Assembly (NCBI RefSeq): GCF_017894365.1
Contig: NZ_CP059467.1
Coordinates: forward strand, 930,001 to 994,000
Reading direction: 5' to 3'
DNA from: Aromatoleum bremense
GTDB lineage: Bacteria; Pseudomonadota; Gammaproteobacteria; Burkholderiales; Rhodocyclaceae
Length of the DNA: 64,000 nucleotides
Part shown: in pieces, positions 8,565 to 21,162 of the stretch
Position numbering within the stretch: the stretch's first letter is position 1
Layout: each line of letters starts with the position of its first letter
The notes under the pieces: model-generated
The model's database searches: none
Told to the model about the DNA's origin: nothing
The model's input: only the letters and a program-made list of their open reading frames with translations
Translations under genes and position numbers: made by a program

Positions 8565-9012
8565 CCATTGCCCGCGAACGCTCGCGCTGTCGGCATTCCT
8601 CGATGGCCAGCTCCCGCCGCGACGGCTCCGGGATCTGCGCGCGCATATCGACAATTGCGCGGCTTGCGGGGAAATGCTGCGCGAGCTGGAAACGCTGCGC
8701 AGCCGGCTCCAGGCACTGCCGCAAGAGCGGCTCGGCTTCGATCTCGGCGCCGTGATCGAGGCCCGCCTCCCGGTCCAGTCCCGCCCATCCCGGACCGCGC
8801 GACGGCGCGGGCTGCGCTGGCTCCTGTTTCCGCTGAGCGGCGCCACGGCCCTGACGCTGGGTCTCTACCTCGGGAGCACGCTGATCCGGTCCGTTGCCGG
8901 CGACATGCCCGAGAACCCGCCAATGCTGACGATGGCGGTGTTCGATCCGATTCCGCCCGGCAATCTTTGCCCCGTCCCGAAATCGTGCCCTTCCGGAAAT
9001 GGCTTCAGATGA
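8557..9012 (+). CDS. Membrane anti-sigma factor with zinc-finger (zf-HC2/ZAS) domain
   Basis: 151 residues. The cytoplasmic N-terminus has the ZAS motif H30-x3-C34-x2-C37 (LRAHIDNCAACGEMLREL), which binds the partner ECF sigma factor. A single membrane segment spans roughly residues 89-110 (LLFPLSGATALTLGLYLGS), with a short periplasmic tail containing two Cys (GNLCPVPKSC). It overlaps the sigma gene upstream and the metal-sensor gene downstream (ATGA), so all three are translationally coupled. It should hold the sigma factor inactive until the periplasmic signal arrives. Confidence 0.85.
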   Translation: MADHCPRTLALSAFLDGQLPPRRLRDLRAHIDNCAACGEMLRELETLRSRLQALPQERLGFDLGAVIEARLPVQSRPSRTARRRGLRWLLFPLSGATALTLGLYLGSTLIRSVAGDMPENPPMLTMAVFDPIPPGNLCPVPKSCPSGNGFR

Positions 9013-9467
9013 AACCTTCCACGCTGCGCTTCGCCTTGATGTGTTCGGTCCTGGTCAACCTCGGCGTCGTGGCTGCGGCGGGTGTCCACGTTCTGCGCCC
9101 GGCTTCGACAAACGCCGGCGCAGCCCCGCCCCTGCCCGTCCACCTCGGCCTCGACGCGCGCCAGCTCGAACGCTGGCACGCGACCGAGCAACCTTTTCTG
9201 CGCCAGTTCGGCGATGCCGCCGCGCGCATCGAAGCTCATCGTGCCGAAATGATCCGCGCAATTTTCGCCGGGAACGTGGATCGCAAGGCGATCGAAACCG
9301 AGCGTGTCGCCATCGCCCGCCTGCAGCACGAGCAGCAGCGCCTGATGATCGAGCAGTTGCTTGCCGAGCGCGACATCCTCGACGAGGCGCAGCGTGCCCG
9401 TCTCGCGCAACTCCTGCTCGCGCAGCCGGACAAACAGTCACTGCTGGAGGATCTGCACGGCCGGTAA
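9009..9467 (+). CDS. Periplasmic metal-sensor / Spy-CpxP-CnrX-like protein
   Basis: 152 residues starting at ATG 9009, overlapping the stop of the anti-sigma gene (ATGA). An N-terminal membrane anchor (about residues 7-27) is followed by a long helical periplasmic part rich in charged heptads (LERWHATEQPFLRQFGDAAA, IEAHRAEMIRAIFAG, RLQHEQQRLMIEQLLAERD). This hairpin-helix layout with spaced His/Met residues is that of the heavy-metal resistance/Spy family to which CnrX and ZraP belong. With the sigma and anti-sigma genes it makes a CnrYXH-like cassette. The inducing signal is not known from sequence. Confidence 0.75.
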   Translation: MKPSTLRFALMCSVLVNLGVVAAAGVHVLRPASTNAGAAPPLPVHLGLDARQLERWHATEQPFLRQFGDAAARIEAHRAEMIRAIFAGNVDRKAIETERVAIARLQHEQQRLMIEQLLAERDILDEAQRARLAQLLLAQPDKQSLLEDLHGR

Positions 9468-9558
9468 CGGTGAACGATTTACAGTTAACGAGTCCGGCGT
9501 GGTCACCCCGCAGGGCTTCCGCACTCGGAAAGCATTTTCCCTGATGACATAGCACTTG

Positions 9559-9732
9559 TCACGGATCGGCATAAAGGCGCCGGGCATGATCGGCGCAATG
9601 GCGCCACTTGGAGGGTAAGTGATACAACGCCGCCACCGACAAGCCTTCACGCTCGGCGTACGCCTTCGTCGTGATTCTCTCAGTCTCGATCGCCGCAAGG
9701 TGGCGTGACCAATACTCCGATACGTCCGACAT
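9559..9732 (-). pseudogene. Remnant of an IS66-type accessory gene (tnpA-like N-terminus)
   Basis: A 57-codon frame from ATG 9732 to TGA 9559. Its product starts MSDVSEYWSRHLAAIE and continues with TTKAYAEREGLSVAALYH, closely resembling the helix-turn-helix N-terminus of IS66-family TnpA/Orf1 proteins. It then diverges and stops at 57 residues, where intact proteins are about 100 or longer. No other IS66 genes or terminal repeats are visible nearby. I infer a decayed fragment between the ECF operon and the 3' end of the rRNA operon. A short functional regulator cannot be excluded. Confidence 0.5.
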
Positions 9733-9944
9733 GCTCTTTCGCTCCGCAATATCAACGAGCGAAGCGTCCCCGATTCAGAAGGCCAGCGAAAGGATGCGGT
9801 TCATGGATCACTTACGATTAACTGTCGAACTCGGGAGCACCGGCTCGCGGAGCGAAAGCAGAGCGCTCACGTCATCCACGGGAAACACAGAATGACGATG
9901 CGCTTACGCCCGAGAGGCGGGAGGGGGGGTTTTGGCGGTTGCCA

Positions 9945-9980
9945 TCAAAAAAGCCGCCTTCCTGGCTGGGAAGGCGGCTT
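9945..9980 (-). terminator. Intrinsic terminator of the rRNA operon
   Basis: A perfect 12-bp stem (9951-9962 with 9969-9980, loop TGGCTG) is followed on the minus strand by a run of six T (9950-9945). It lies just downstream of the 5S 3' end. A shorter T tract on the other side could stop plus-strand transcription too. Confidence 0.9.
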
Positions 9981-9997
9981 TTCGGGCAATGGGGTAG

Positions 9998-10110
9998 TCT
10001 GACGATGACCTACTTTCGCACCCGGATTGGGCACTATCATCGGCGCGGTCCTGTTTCACGGTCCTGTTCGGGATGGGAAGGGGTGGTGCCAGGATGCTAT
10101 GGTCGTCAGA
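9998..10110 (-). rRNA. rrf: 5S ribosomal RNA
   Basis: About 113 nt. The minus strand begins CTGACGACCATAGC and contains the universally conserved CCCATCCCGAACAG segment. It ends in GGTCATCGTCAG, which pairs with the 5' end (helix I). It follows 23S by about 90 nt. Ends are estimated from the terminal helix. Confidence 0.93.
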
Positions 10111-10199
10111 CTGTAAGGGGTAACAAAGCGGGGAAGCAAAGTGTGTGGGGGGTGTGATGCGTATTGGGTGAGTTGTCGCGGTGTTGATCCAGGGTTATA

Positions 10200-13085
<2,886 letters not shown>

Positions 13086-13256
13086 TATAACCATGGACCC
13101 TGTCACCAGGGCACCACCGCCATAGACGAACTCACGCTTGTGCTCGCCGCCCCCCGCCGCTGGTTCAAAGCGCGGAGGACCGCAAAAAAATGCAATCACA
13201 CCAACCCATGCAACAGCCCGCCTTGCGGCCAACTGTCGCACACTTTACTTCTTCCA

Positions 13257-13270
13257 CTTTGTTAAAGAAC
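13257..13270 (-). promoter_or_regulatory. boxA antitermination element in the 16S-23S spacer
   Basis: The minus strand reads GTTCTTTAACAAAG, very close to the bacterial boxA consensus (TGCTCTTTAACA), upstream of 23S. With the leader boxA it should recruit the Nus antitermination complex to keep polymerase going through 23S. Confidence 0.7.
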
Positions 13271-13355
13271 GCAGCCTCAAAAACCTGCCAAGGCCTAAGC
13301 CCTGCGGACACCATCCGCACGGCTTAGCCCTTCGACGCCTGCCCACCCCAAACGC

Positions 13356-13431
13356 TGGTGGAGGATGACGGGATCGAACCGTCGACCCCCTGCTTGCAAA
13401 GCAGGTGCTCTCCCAGCTGAGCTAATCCCCC
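13356..13431 (-). tRNA. alaT: tRNA-Ala(TGC)
   Basis: 76 nt including an encoded CCA. The acceptor stem starts GGGGGAT, the D arm reads AGCTCAGCTGGGAGAGC, and the anticodon loop CTTTGCAAG carries TGC. The T arm GGTTCGATCC is intact. It lies in the 16S-23S spacer, 11 nt after tRNA-Ile, the usual pair. Confidence 0.97.
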
Positions 13432-13442
13432 GCTTGATCGCT

Positions 13443-13519
13443 TGGTGGGTCTGGTTGGGTTCGAACCAACGACCCCCGCCTTATCAAGACGGTGCTCTAA
13501 CCAGCTGAGCTACAGACCC
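13443..13519 (-). tRNA. ileT: tRNA-Ile(GAT)
   Basis: 77 nt including an encoded CCA. Acceptor stem GGGTCTG/CAGACCC, D arm AGCTCAGCTGGTTAGAGC, anticodon loop CTTGATAAG (GAT) and T arm GGTTCGAACC are all intact. First tRNA of the 16S-23S spacer. Confidence 0.97.
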
Positions 13520-13591
13520 TCATGCCTCGAGGCTCTTTGCCTGAACAACCGATAAGTTGTGGATACTGGGCCGCCGCGGCCTCATCTCTTG

Positions 13592-15127
<1,536 letters not shown>

Positions 15128-15213
15128 AATCCAACAAAGTACTCAAAATCATTACTGACTCGTGAGCACTCAATCTTTGCAATGCCAAAACTGCCCGAAG
15201 GCAATTCTTCACC

Positions 15214-15262
15214 GCAGCAACCCAGTACCCACACTTATCGGTTGTTCAACTTTTTAAAGAAC
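15214..15262 (-). promoter_or_regulatory. rRNA leader: boxA and 16S processing half-stem
   Basis: The minus strand carries GTTCTTTAAAAAG (boxA-like, 15262-15250), followed by AACAACCGATAAGTGTGG and TACTGGG. This pairs with the spacer 3' of 16S around 13543-13571. It therefore combines an antitermination site with the RNase III cleavage stem. Confidence 0.7.
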
Positions 15263-15285
15263 CGCTGCGATACAGCGAGAAAGAG

Positions 15286-15314
15286 ATTCTGACAAACTTT
15301 GCTGCCGCTGTCAA
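15286..15314 (-). promoter_or_regulatory. rRNA operon promoter P2
   Basis: The minus strand has TTGACA (15314-15309), a 17-bp spacer, then CAGAAT (15291-15286). The -35 is a perfect consensus and the -10 matches 4 of 6. It lies about 160 bp upstream of mature 16S, downstream of P1. Confidence 0.75.
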
Positions 15315-15414
15315 CCCCCTCCGATCCCTTTCCTGCCAACCGGGGAGACTCCCTCTACCGCCACCTCGCACCGCACCGCACTGCCAAAACCCCCGGTGCC
15401 GCGAAGAGGGGCGA

Positions 15415-15442
15415 ATTATAGATGGTAGAATGGCGATGTCAA
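15415..15442 (-). promoter_or_regulatory. rRNA operon promoter P1 (consensus -35 and -10)
   Basis: The minus strand has TTGACA (15442-15437), a 16-bp spacer and TATAAT (15420-15415), both hexamers perfect. The GC-rich stretch after the -10 (TCGCCCCTC) is the discriminator expected for ppGpp/DksA control of stable RNA promoters. It lies in the gap between tyrS and 16S. Confidence 0.85.
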
Positions 15443-15469
15443 TGACTCGTCCAACATTCTTCGGAGACA

Positions 15470-15498
15470 AGGGGCTTCTTGATCACGGAAAAGCCCCT
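15470..15498 (-). terminator. Weak hairpin after tyrS
   Basis: AGGGGCTT pairs with AAGCCCCT across a 13-nt loop immediately after the tyrS stop. It lacks a good T tract on the minus strand (TGTCT follows). It would separate tyrS from rRNA promoter P1 about 30 bp away. Confidence 0.4.
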
Positions 15499-15499
15499 A

Positions 15500-16699
15500 T
15501 CAATTCAGCACAACAGATACAAACTTCCGTTTTCCGACCTGCAGGACAACCGTTTGATCGCGCCGAAGCACAAGACCCTTGTCCTCGACTCGCTCTCCAT
15601 TCAGTCGAACCGCGCCCTGCTCAATCATACGCAGCGCTTCCGATGTGCTTCCGGTCAGTCCTGCCTGTTTGACGACCTGGAAAACCGGCAAACCGCCATC
15701 CCCGACCGTGACATTCACTTCAGGCATCTCGTCTGGCAATGCACCCCGTCGGAATCGCGCCTCGAAATCGGCTAGCGCGTCCTCTGCAGCAGCATGGTTG
15801 TGGAACCGGGCCACGATCTCCTGCGCCAGCAACACCTTCAGTTCACGCGGATTACTCCCACCTTCGACCTCGGCGCGATAGTGCGCAATCTCGCCCGCAG
15901 GACGGAATGACAGCAACTCGAAATAGCGCCACATCAAACTATCGGAAATCGACATGATCTTCCCGAAAATTTCGCGGGGCGCTTCCGTGATACCTATGTA
16001 GTTGCCAAGCGACTTCGACATCTTGTTAACGCCGTCGAGCCCCTCCAGCAGCGGCATCATCAACACGCACTGGGGGGCCTGCCGGTCATGCTTCTGAAGC
16101 TCTCTGCCGACCAGCAGATTGAATTTCTGGTCTGTCCCCCCAAGCTCGACATCCGCCCGCATCGCCACCGAGTCGTAACCCTGACACAGAGGGTACAGAA
16201 ACTCGTGGATCGCGATGGCCTGCCCTCCTGCGTAGCGCTTTGCGAAATCGTCCCGCTCCAGCATGCGCGCCACCGTGTGCCGCGATGCGAGACGAATCAT
16301 CCCCGCTGCCCCGAGGGACTCCATCCACGAGGAGTTAAAGCAGATCTCCGTCTTGTCCGGATCGAGAATCTTGAACACTTGCTCCTGATAGGTGCGAGCA
16401 TTTTCGAGGATCTGCTCACGCGACAAGGGTGGCCGAGTGGTGTTCTTCCCCGAGGGATCACCGATCATTGCGGTAAAGTCACCGATCAGAAACATAACCT
16501 GATGGCCCAGTTCCTGAAAGTGCCGCAACTTGTTGAGCAGGACAGTGTGCCCCAGGTGCAGATCGGGTGCCGTCGGGTCGAAACCCGCCTTCACGCGCAG
16601 AGGGCGATCCGATTTGAGTTTTTCGACAAGTTCCGCTTCGATCAGTAACTCTTCAGCTCCCCGCTTTATCAGCTCAAGGGCCGCCTGTACGTCAGTCAT
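15500..16699 (-). CDS. tyrS: Tyrosyl-tRNA synthetase
   Basis: Charges tRNA-Tyr in the cytoplasm. 399 residues from ATG 16699; this start has GGAG at good spacing, whereas the in-frame ATG 12 bases earlier has none. The class I HIGH motif is HLGHT at residues 48-52. [14 protein letters not shown] and KMSKSLGN (around residue 230) complete the active site, and a C-terminal S4 RNA-binding domain begins near residue 335 ([20 protein letters not shown]). The KMSKS form places it in the TyrZ-like bacterial branch rather than with E. coli TyrS. Oriented with the rRNA operon downstream. Confidence 0.96.
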   Translation of the reverse strand: MTDVQAALELIKRGAEELLIEAELVEKLKSDRPLRVKAGFDPTAPDLHLGHTVLLNKLRHFQELGHQVMFLIGDFTAMIGDPSGKNTTRPPLSREQILENARTYQEQVFKILDPDKTEICFNSSWMESLGAAGMIRLASRHTVARMLERDDFAKRYAGGQAIAIHEFLYPLCQGYDSVAMRADVELGGTDQKFNLLVGRELQKHDRQAPQCVLMMPLLEGLDGVNKMSKSLGNYIGITEAPREIFGKIMSISDSLMWRYFELLSFRPAGEIAHYRAEVEGGSNPRELKVLLAQEIVARFHNHAAAEDALADFEARFRRGALPDEMPEVNVTVGDGGLPVFQVVKQAGLTGSTSEALRMIEQGAVRLNGERVEDKGLVLRRDQTVVLQVGKRKFVSVVLN

Positions 16700-16772
16700 G
16701 CATTTCTCCATTCGTTAGGGCAGCCGGAAAAACTTTGCTAAACTCGCGCAAGTTTTTTGCCCAGTGTTTCCC

Positions 16773-18098
16773 ATGCAGGCACGAAAAATCAGGATTCTAG
16801 CCGAACTGCCCCACTATCTCCCTTCCGGTCGCCGGCGCTGGATGCTTGGGACTCTCGTGGGCACCTCGCTTCTGAGCGTCGTCGCGGCGACTGCAATGGT
16901 CCCTGGGGATGCCTTGCCGCCGTTTCCGGTGCAATCGGTCATCGAGCAGCTGGGTTCCGTCACCATCCAGCCTAGTGCCAATGCGCCCATCCCCTTCGTT
17001 TTCGACGAACGAGTGCAGCCGGGCGATACGATTCAGGCGCTCTTTCGCCGTATCAAGATCGATGACCAGGAAGCACTCGACTTCCTGTCTAGCGATCCCG
17101 AAAGCCGAAGCGCACTTCGTCAGTTGCGTGCAGGGCGCTCCGTATTGGCGCTCGTTGACGGCCGCGGAAAGCTCGTTTCATTGACTTTGCCAGTCGCGAG
17201 AGGCGATTCGCGCTTCACGATCGAGCGCACTTCGGAGGGGATCCGCTCCCGCGGCCGAGACCCCCTGAAGGTCGATACCCACATCGAGATGCGCTCTGGA
17301 ACGATCCGCCATACACTTTTCGGCGCAACGGATTCGGTAGGTGTTCCCGACAGCGTCGCAACAAAGCTTGCGGAAATTTTTGGCACCGAGATCGATTTCA
17401 GCTCCGATCTGCGTGCAGGAGATCAATTCAGTGTCGTCTACGAGACGATTTACGACAAGGGGGCTCCTGCTGGTAGTGGGCGAGTGCTGGCGGCCGAGTT
17501 CGTCAACCAAGGGAAAAAATATGCCGTGGTACTCCATCGCGATGCGGACGGGAGCGAGGCGTACTACACACCGGAAGGTCGCGGGCTTAATGAGGCGTAC
17601 CTCCGGTACCCTCTCGAGTTCTCCAGAATCTCGTCCACATTCGGGCGGCGCCTGCATCCGATTCACCGGAGTTGGCGCAGTCACAACGGCGTGGACTTTG
17701 CAGCGCCGACCGGCACACCTGTGAAGGCGGCCTCCGACGGGGTTGTAAACTATGCAGGCAGGCAGAACGGTTACGGCAACATCGTTATCTTGCAACACAG
17801 GGACCGCTATTCCACCGCCTATGCTCACCTCAATGGTTTTGCCGGCGGTCTTCGAAAAGGCGCCAAAATCAGGCAAGGGGATCTGATCGGCTATGTAGGG
17901 TCGACGGGCTGGGCGACCGGCCCGCACCTGCACTACGAGATCCGCGTGAACAACGTTGCGCATGATCCCATGAAAATTGCGCTACCTACCGTCCAGCCAC
18001 TGGGACCCACCGCCCTCGCGGCATTCAAGAGCCAGACTGCCCCACTGCTACAACGATTGGCGCTGCTGAATCGAGCACTGGTGGCTCAAGCCAATTGA
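16773..18098 (+). CDS. M23 family peptidoglycan endopeptidase (MepM/OapA-like)
   Basis: 441 residues from ATG 16773; a GTG three codons earlier is possible and neither start has a strong ribosome site. A membrane anchor lies near residues 25-48. Then come an OapA/LysM-like region (GDTIQALFRRIKIDDQEALD) and a LytM catalytic domain with zinc ligands in HNGVDF (about residue 304) and HLHYEI (about residue 384), plus GYGNIVILQHRDRYSTAYAH. It should cleave peptide cross-links in murein during growth. Divergent from tyrS, terminated by the hairpin at 18128. Confidence 0.88.
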   Translation: MQARKIRILAELPHYLPSGRRRWMLGTLVGTSLLSVVAATAMVPGDALPPFPVQSVIEQLGSVTIQPSANAPIPFVFDERVQPGDTIQALFRRIKIDDQEALDFLSSDPESRSALRQLRAGRSVLALVDGRGKLVSLTLPVARGDSRFTIERTSEGIRSRGRDPLKVDTHIEMRSGTIRHTLFGATDSVGVPDSVATKLAEIFGTEIDFSSDLRAGDQFSVVYETIYDKGAPAGSGRVLAAEFVNQGKKYAVVLHRDADGSEAYYTPEGRGLNEAYLRYPLEFSRISSTFGRRLHPIHRSWRSHNGVDFAAPTGTPVKAASDGVVNYAGRQNGYGNIVILQHRDRYSTAYAHLNGFAGGLRKGAKIRQGDLIGYVGSTGWATGPHLHYEIRVNNVAHDPMKIALPTVQPLGPTALAAFKSQTAPLLQRLALLNRALVAQAN

Positions 18099-18127
18099 GC
18101 TTTCCCGCTCTGGAAGGCTGAAAAGAA

Positions 18128-18151
18128 AACGGGGTGCACCAGCACCCCGTT
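18128..18151. terminator. Bidirectional terminator between the M23 peptidase gene and erpA
   Basis: A 10-bp perfect stem (18128-18137 with 18142-18151, loop ACCA). T-rich sequence follows on the minus strand (TTTTCTTTTC) and a short TTCTT on the plus strand. It fits the convergent gene ends. Confidence 0.8.
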
Positions 18152-18187
18152 CTTGCCTTGCCTTGCAGAGGACAGGCTTCTTTCCGC

Positions 18188-18538
18188 TCACGCAGAAAAC
18201 GAAGAACCGCAGCCGCAAGTACTTGTCGCGTTCGGATTGCGAATCACGAACTGGGACCCTTCCAGCCCCTCGCTGTAATCGATTTCGGCACCTACCAAGT
18301 ACTGGTAGCTCATCGGATCGACCAGCAACGTCACGCCATTTTTTTCGAAGGCAGTATCGTCGTCGTTCACTTCCTCATCGAACGTGAAACCGTACTGGAA
18401 ACCGGAACACCCCCCACCGCTCACGAAAACGCGCAGCTTCAGTTCGGGGTTGCCCTCCTCCTCAATCAGTTCCTTTACCTTCGTGGCCGCACTGTCAGTG
18501 AAGACCATCAGTTCTGGGGTATCAACTACGGTGTTCAT
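18188..18538 (-). CDS. erpA: A-type iron-sulfur cluster carrier ErpA
   Basis: Delivers Fe-S clusters to apoproteins such as IspG/IspH. 116 residues from ATG 18538, preceded by GAGGAGA; longer in-frame starts add unrelated residues. The three ligand cysteines are present: C44 ([11 protein letters not shown]), C108 and C110 ([10 protein letters not shown]). Downstream of argC on the same strand after about 90 bp, a common betaproteobacterial pairing. Confidence 0.94.
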   Translation of the reverse strand: MNTVVDTPELMVFTDSAATKVKELIEEEGNPELKLRVFVSGGGCSGFQYGFTFDEEVNDDDTAFEKNGVTLLVDPMSYQYLVGAEIDYSEGLEGSQFVIRNPNATSTCGCGSSFSA

Positions 18539-18627
18539 ATTTTCTCCTCTATCAGAACACTGGCACATGATGCGCCACACGAAGCATTTTCGTCAAAATC
18601 CGATCACCGGTCCATCCGATAGTTCCC

Positions 18628-19656
18628 TTACGGGGACACCGGAACGATATCGAGCCCCAGCGACTCATCCAGGTCAAACATGATGTTCATGCACTGGACG
18701 GCTTGGCCGGCCGCACCCTTGACGAGGTTATCGATGACCGACAGGACCACGACGACCTCGCCGCCCTGCGGCCGATGGACAGCCACGCGGCAAAGGTTGC
18801 TTGCCCTCACCGAACGGGTTTCCGGATGACTGCCTGCGGGTAGAACGTCGACAAAGGGCTCATCCTGATATCGTTCTTCAAACAGCTTCTGCACATTCAC
18901 ATCCTTCGAAAGCCTTGCATAAAGCGTCGCATGGATGCCCCGGATCATCGGCGTCAAATGTGGAACAAAGGTGAGGCCGACACACTGCCCGGCCATCGCC
19001 TCGAGTCCTTGACGAATCTCGGGAAGATGCCGGTGTCCCGCCACTCCGTAAGCTTTGAAGTTGTCGGCAGCCTCGGCAAACAACGTATGCACTTCCGCCT
19101 TGCGTCCCGCACCCGAAACGCCGGATTTCACATCCGCGATCAAATGCGACAGATCCGCCGCACCGGACTCGATCAACGGCAGAAAGCCCAGTTGGACTGC
19201 TGTCGGGTAGCAACCGGGATTAGCCAGTACGCGAGCCGAACGAATGCGTTCGCGGTTCCGCTCGGGCAAGCCGTACACTGCCTCGGCTACCAGATCTGGC
19301 GAAGCATGCTTCATCCCATACCACTTCTCCCATTCCGCAACGTCGCGGATGCGGAAATCCGCCGCCAGATCGATCAGCCGCACACCGGCGTCGACGAGTT
19401 CCCTCGCCTGCTGCATTGCAATTCCGTTCGGCGTGGCGAAGAAGACCACATCGCAGCGGTCGAGCGCCGCGTCCTGCGGGGCTACGAAGCGAAGATCGAC
19501 ACGGCCGCGCAGACTCGGAAACATGTCGGAAACGGGCAAACCGGCGTCGCCGCGCGAGGTGATCGCAACCAGGTCCGCCTCGGGGTGGCGGGCAAGCAGC
19601 CTCAGCAGTTCCACCCCGGTATACCCCGTTCCACCGACTACACCAATTTTAATCAT
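18628..19656 (-). CDS. argC: N-acetyl-gamma-glutamyl-phosphate reductase
   Basis: Third step of arginine biosynthesis, NADPH-dependent. 342 residues from ATG 19656 (AAGGAGA ribosome site; upstream in-frame sequence is non-homologous). The Rossmann motif GGTGYTG is at residues 8-14, catalytic C149 lies in ANPGCYPTA, and the substrate loop [13 protein letters not shown] and HRHLPEI are present. Length is normal for the ArgC type 1 family. It lies between rpsI (with a terminator in between) and erpA. Confidence 0.96.
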   Translation of the reverse strand: MIKIGVVGGTGYTGVELLRLLARHPEADLVAITSRGDAGLPVSDMFPSLRGRVDLRFVAPQDAALDRCDVVFFATPNGIAMQQARELVDAGVRLIDLAADFRIRDVAEWEKWYGMKHASPDLVAEAVYGLPERNRERIRSARVLANPGCYPTAVQLGFLPLIESGAADLSHLIADVKSGVSGAGRKAEVHTLFAEAADNFKAYGVAGHRHLPEIRQGLEAMAGQCVGLTFVPHLTPMIRGIHATLYARLSKDVNVQKLFEERYQDEPFVDVLPAGSHPETRSVRASNLCRVAVHRPQGGEVVVVLSVIDNLVKGAAGQAVQCMNIMFDLDESLGLDIVPVSP

Positions 19657-19734
19657 GCCTTCTCCTTGCCGTGTCTGTCTTCGTGAGCAATGAATTATCG
19701 CACTCGCACCAATTGAATTCTTGAATTCGAAACG

Positions 19735-19764
19735 AGAAAAGCCGCCTCGAGGGGCGGCTTTTCT
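19735..19764 (-). terminator. Terminator of rplM-rpsI
   Basis: The stem GCCGCC/GGCGGC, extended by flanking AGAAAA/TTTTCT, is followed on the minus strand by TTTTCTCG. It sits 20 bp after the rpsI stop and ahead of argC. Confidence 0.8.
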
Positions 19765-19783
19765 GCTCGCGGATACGAAAGTA

Positions 19784-20176
19784 TCAGCGCTTCGAGAATT
19801 GCTTGCGGCGACGCGCCTTGCGGAAACCGACCTTCTTCCGTTCGACTTCGCGAGCATCACGAGTCACGAAGCCGGCCTTGCGCAGCACGGGCTTGAGTTC
19901 TGCATCATATTCGATCAGCGCACGGGTGATACCGTGGCGAACGGCGCCGGCCTGACCCGACTCGCCGCCCCCGGTCACATTGACCATGATGTCGAAGCGG
20001 CCGTCGTTTTCGGTCAGCACGAGCGGCTGGCGCACGATCATGCGGCCGGTTTCGCGCGAAAAGAACTCGTCGACCGGCTTGCCGTTGACGACGATGTTGC
20101 CGGAACCCGGCTTGATGAACACACGGGCAACCGCAGTCTTGCGGCGGCCGGTGCCGTAGTTGTAACTCACAGCCAT
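19784..20176 (-). CDS. rpsI: 30S ribosomal protein S9 (uS9)
   Basis: 130 residues from ATG 20176, with AGGAG upstream. The N-terminal [17 protein letters not shown] and the C-terminal [15 protein letters not shown] tail, which reaches the P-site tRNA, are diagnostic. 13 bp downstream of rplM: the universal rplM-rpsI pair. Confidence 0.98.
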   Translation of the reverse strand: MAVSYNYGTGRRKTAVARVFIKPGSGNIVVNGKPVDEFFSRETGRMIVRQPLVLTENDGRFDIMVNVTGGGESGQAGAVRHGITRALIEYDAELKPVLRKAGFVTRDAREVERKKVGFRKARRRKQFSKR

Positions 20177-20189
20177 TGATCGGCTCCTG

Positions 20190-20618
20190 TCAGATCTCGA
20201 GAACTTGGGGCTGCTGAGCGGAATGCGGATGTTCACCACCCGCGTAGCACTTCAGCTTCTTCAGCATGGCGTAACCCAACGGCCCCTTCGGCAGCATGCC
20301 CTTCACCGCCTTTTCCAGCACGCGCTCAGGAAAGCGCTGCTGCAGCTTGGTGAAGTTGGTTTCGTAGATTCCGCCCGGATAACCAGTATGACGGTAATAC
20401 TTCTTGTCCAGCGCCTTGTTGCCGGTCACCCGCAGCCTTTCGACATTGACGACGACGATGAAGTCACCCGTATCGACGTGCGGCGTGTAGATGGCCTTGT
20501 GCTTGCCACGGAGGCGACGGGCCACTTCGGCGGCAAGCCGGCCAAGCACCTTGTCCGACGCGTCGACAACAAACCAGTCGCGCTTGACTTCGTGCGGCTT
20601 GGCAGAAAACGTTTTCAT
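20190..20618 (-). CDS. rplM: 50S ribosomal protein L13 (uL13)
   Basis: 142 residues from ATG 20618 (GAGGATT ribosome site); the longer in-frame start adds unrelated residues. [20 protein letters not shown] and [11 protein letters not shown] are the L13 signatures. First gene of rplM-rpsI. The 220-bp upstream region contains its likely promoter (20675-20704) and a separate candidate small RNA with its own terminator. In E. coli the rplM leader is an autoregulatory target of L13. Confidence 0.98.
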   Translation of the reverse strand: MKTFSAKPHEVKRDWFVVDASDKVLGRLAAEVARRLRGKHKAIYTPHVDTGDFIVVVNVERLRVTGNKALDKKYYRHTGYPGGIYETNFTKLQQRFPERVLEKAVKGMLPKGPLGYAMLKKLKCYAGGEHPHSAQQPQVLEI

Positions 20619-20674
20619 TCGAATCCTCGATCTTGTCCGGCCTAGGGCGAAGGCCAATAAACGGAAAGCTCGTG

Positions 20675-20704
20675 ATGGTACCCGCAAGCCTGCCGGGAAG
20701 TCAA
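20675..20704 (-). promoter_or_regulatory. Candidate sigma70 promoter of rplM-rpsI
   Basis: The minus strand has TTGACT (20704-20699), an 18-bp spacer and TACCAT (20680-20675): 5 of 6 and 4 of 6 matches. The start would be near 20668, giving a 50-nt leader. It lies downstream of the intrinsic terminator of the candidate small RNA, so rplM need not depend on read-through. Confidence 0.5.
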
Positions 20705-20741
20705 ATTCAGGCTACCGCAGCCCTGCCACAAGGGAGGAGGC

Positions 20742-20772
20742 AAAAAAAACGCAGTCCATGCAGGACTGCGTT
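20742..20772 (-). terminator. Strong intrinsic terminator upstream of rplM
   Basis: A 10-bp perfect stem (20763-20772 with 20748-20757, loop of 5) is followed on the minus strand by T residues (eight A on the plus strand at 20742-20749, two of them in the stem). No protein gene ends here on this strand, so it must end a non-coding transcript or attenuate rplM. Confidence 0.8.
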
Positions 20773-20841
20773 AAATCCACACCAAAGGAGGAGGGTGGAG
20801 GAGACACCGCTTGGATCACGAAACCATCTCGATCCGACTGA
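20742..20841 (-). ncRNA. Candidate ~100-nt small RNA (or attenuated leader) upstream of rplM
   Basis: A minus-strand transcript starting near 20840 would run about 100 nt to an intrinsic terminator. It has a 5' GGATC/GATCC hairpin, then a loop closed by CCAA/UUGG. The loop displays UCUCCUCC and CCUCCUCC, both complementary to Shine-Dalgarno sequences. It ends in a 10-bp terminator hairpin and a U tract (20742-20749). No open frame of note is present. This layout resembles CU-rich anti-SD small RNAs of proteobacteria. Alternatively it is a transcription attenuator in the rplM leader. Confidence 0.5.
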
Positions 20842-20846
20842 GTACG

Positions 20847-20875
20847 ATTATCCTGAAACACGCCCCCCGTCACAA
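20847..20875 (-). promoter_or_regulatory. Promoter of the candidate small RNA
   Basis: The minus strand has TTGTGA (20875-20870), a 17-bp spacer and GATAAT (20852-20847). The -10 matches 5 of 6, the -35 4 of 6, and the spacing is ideal. The predicted start is near 20840. The DNA upstream (20876-21000) is AT-rich, compatible with an UP element. Confidence 0.55.
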
Positions 20876-21162
20876 GCTTTTATTGTGCATTGCACTATAA
20901 ATGTTTTGATTACTTTATAAACATTGCTTATTTACAAACAAACTATTGATATAAATCAATTTATCTGGCCATCATGGCCAACAGATGCCCGCCTCAGCGT
21001 GACACGTTATTATGCATTTAAGGTGTATTATTGCACCGCAATAGAAAACTTGGATACTGGCTCCATCCCACGTCTGGTTGGCCGTATCGGATTGCCATCC
21101 GGTAAAATGCCGCTCCGCCTCGCCCAGAGGTTTCCTCGCTCATCAAGCGGACAACGGAGTAG

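Noticed and set aside
9438..9755. 105-codon minus-strand frame overlapping the IS66-like remnant
   Set aside because: The recognisable TnpA-like sequence is in another frame (9732-9559); this frame is Arg-rich shadow.
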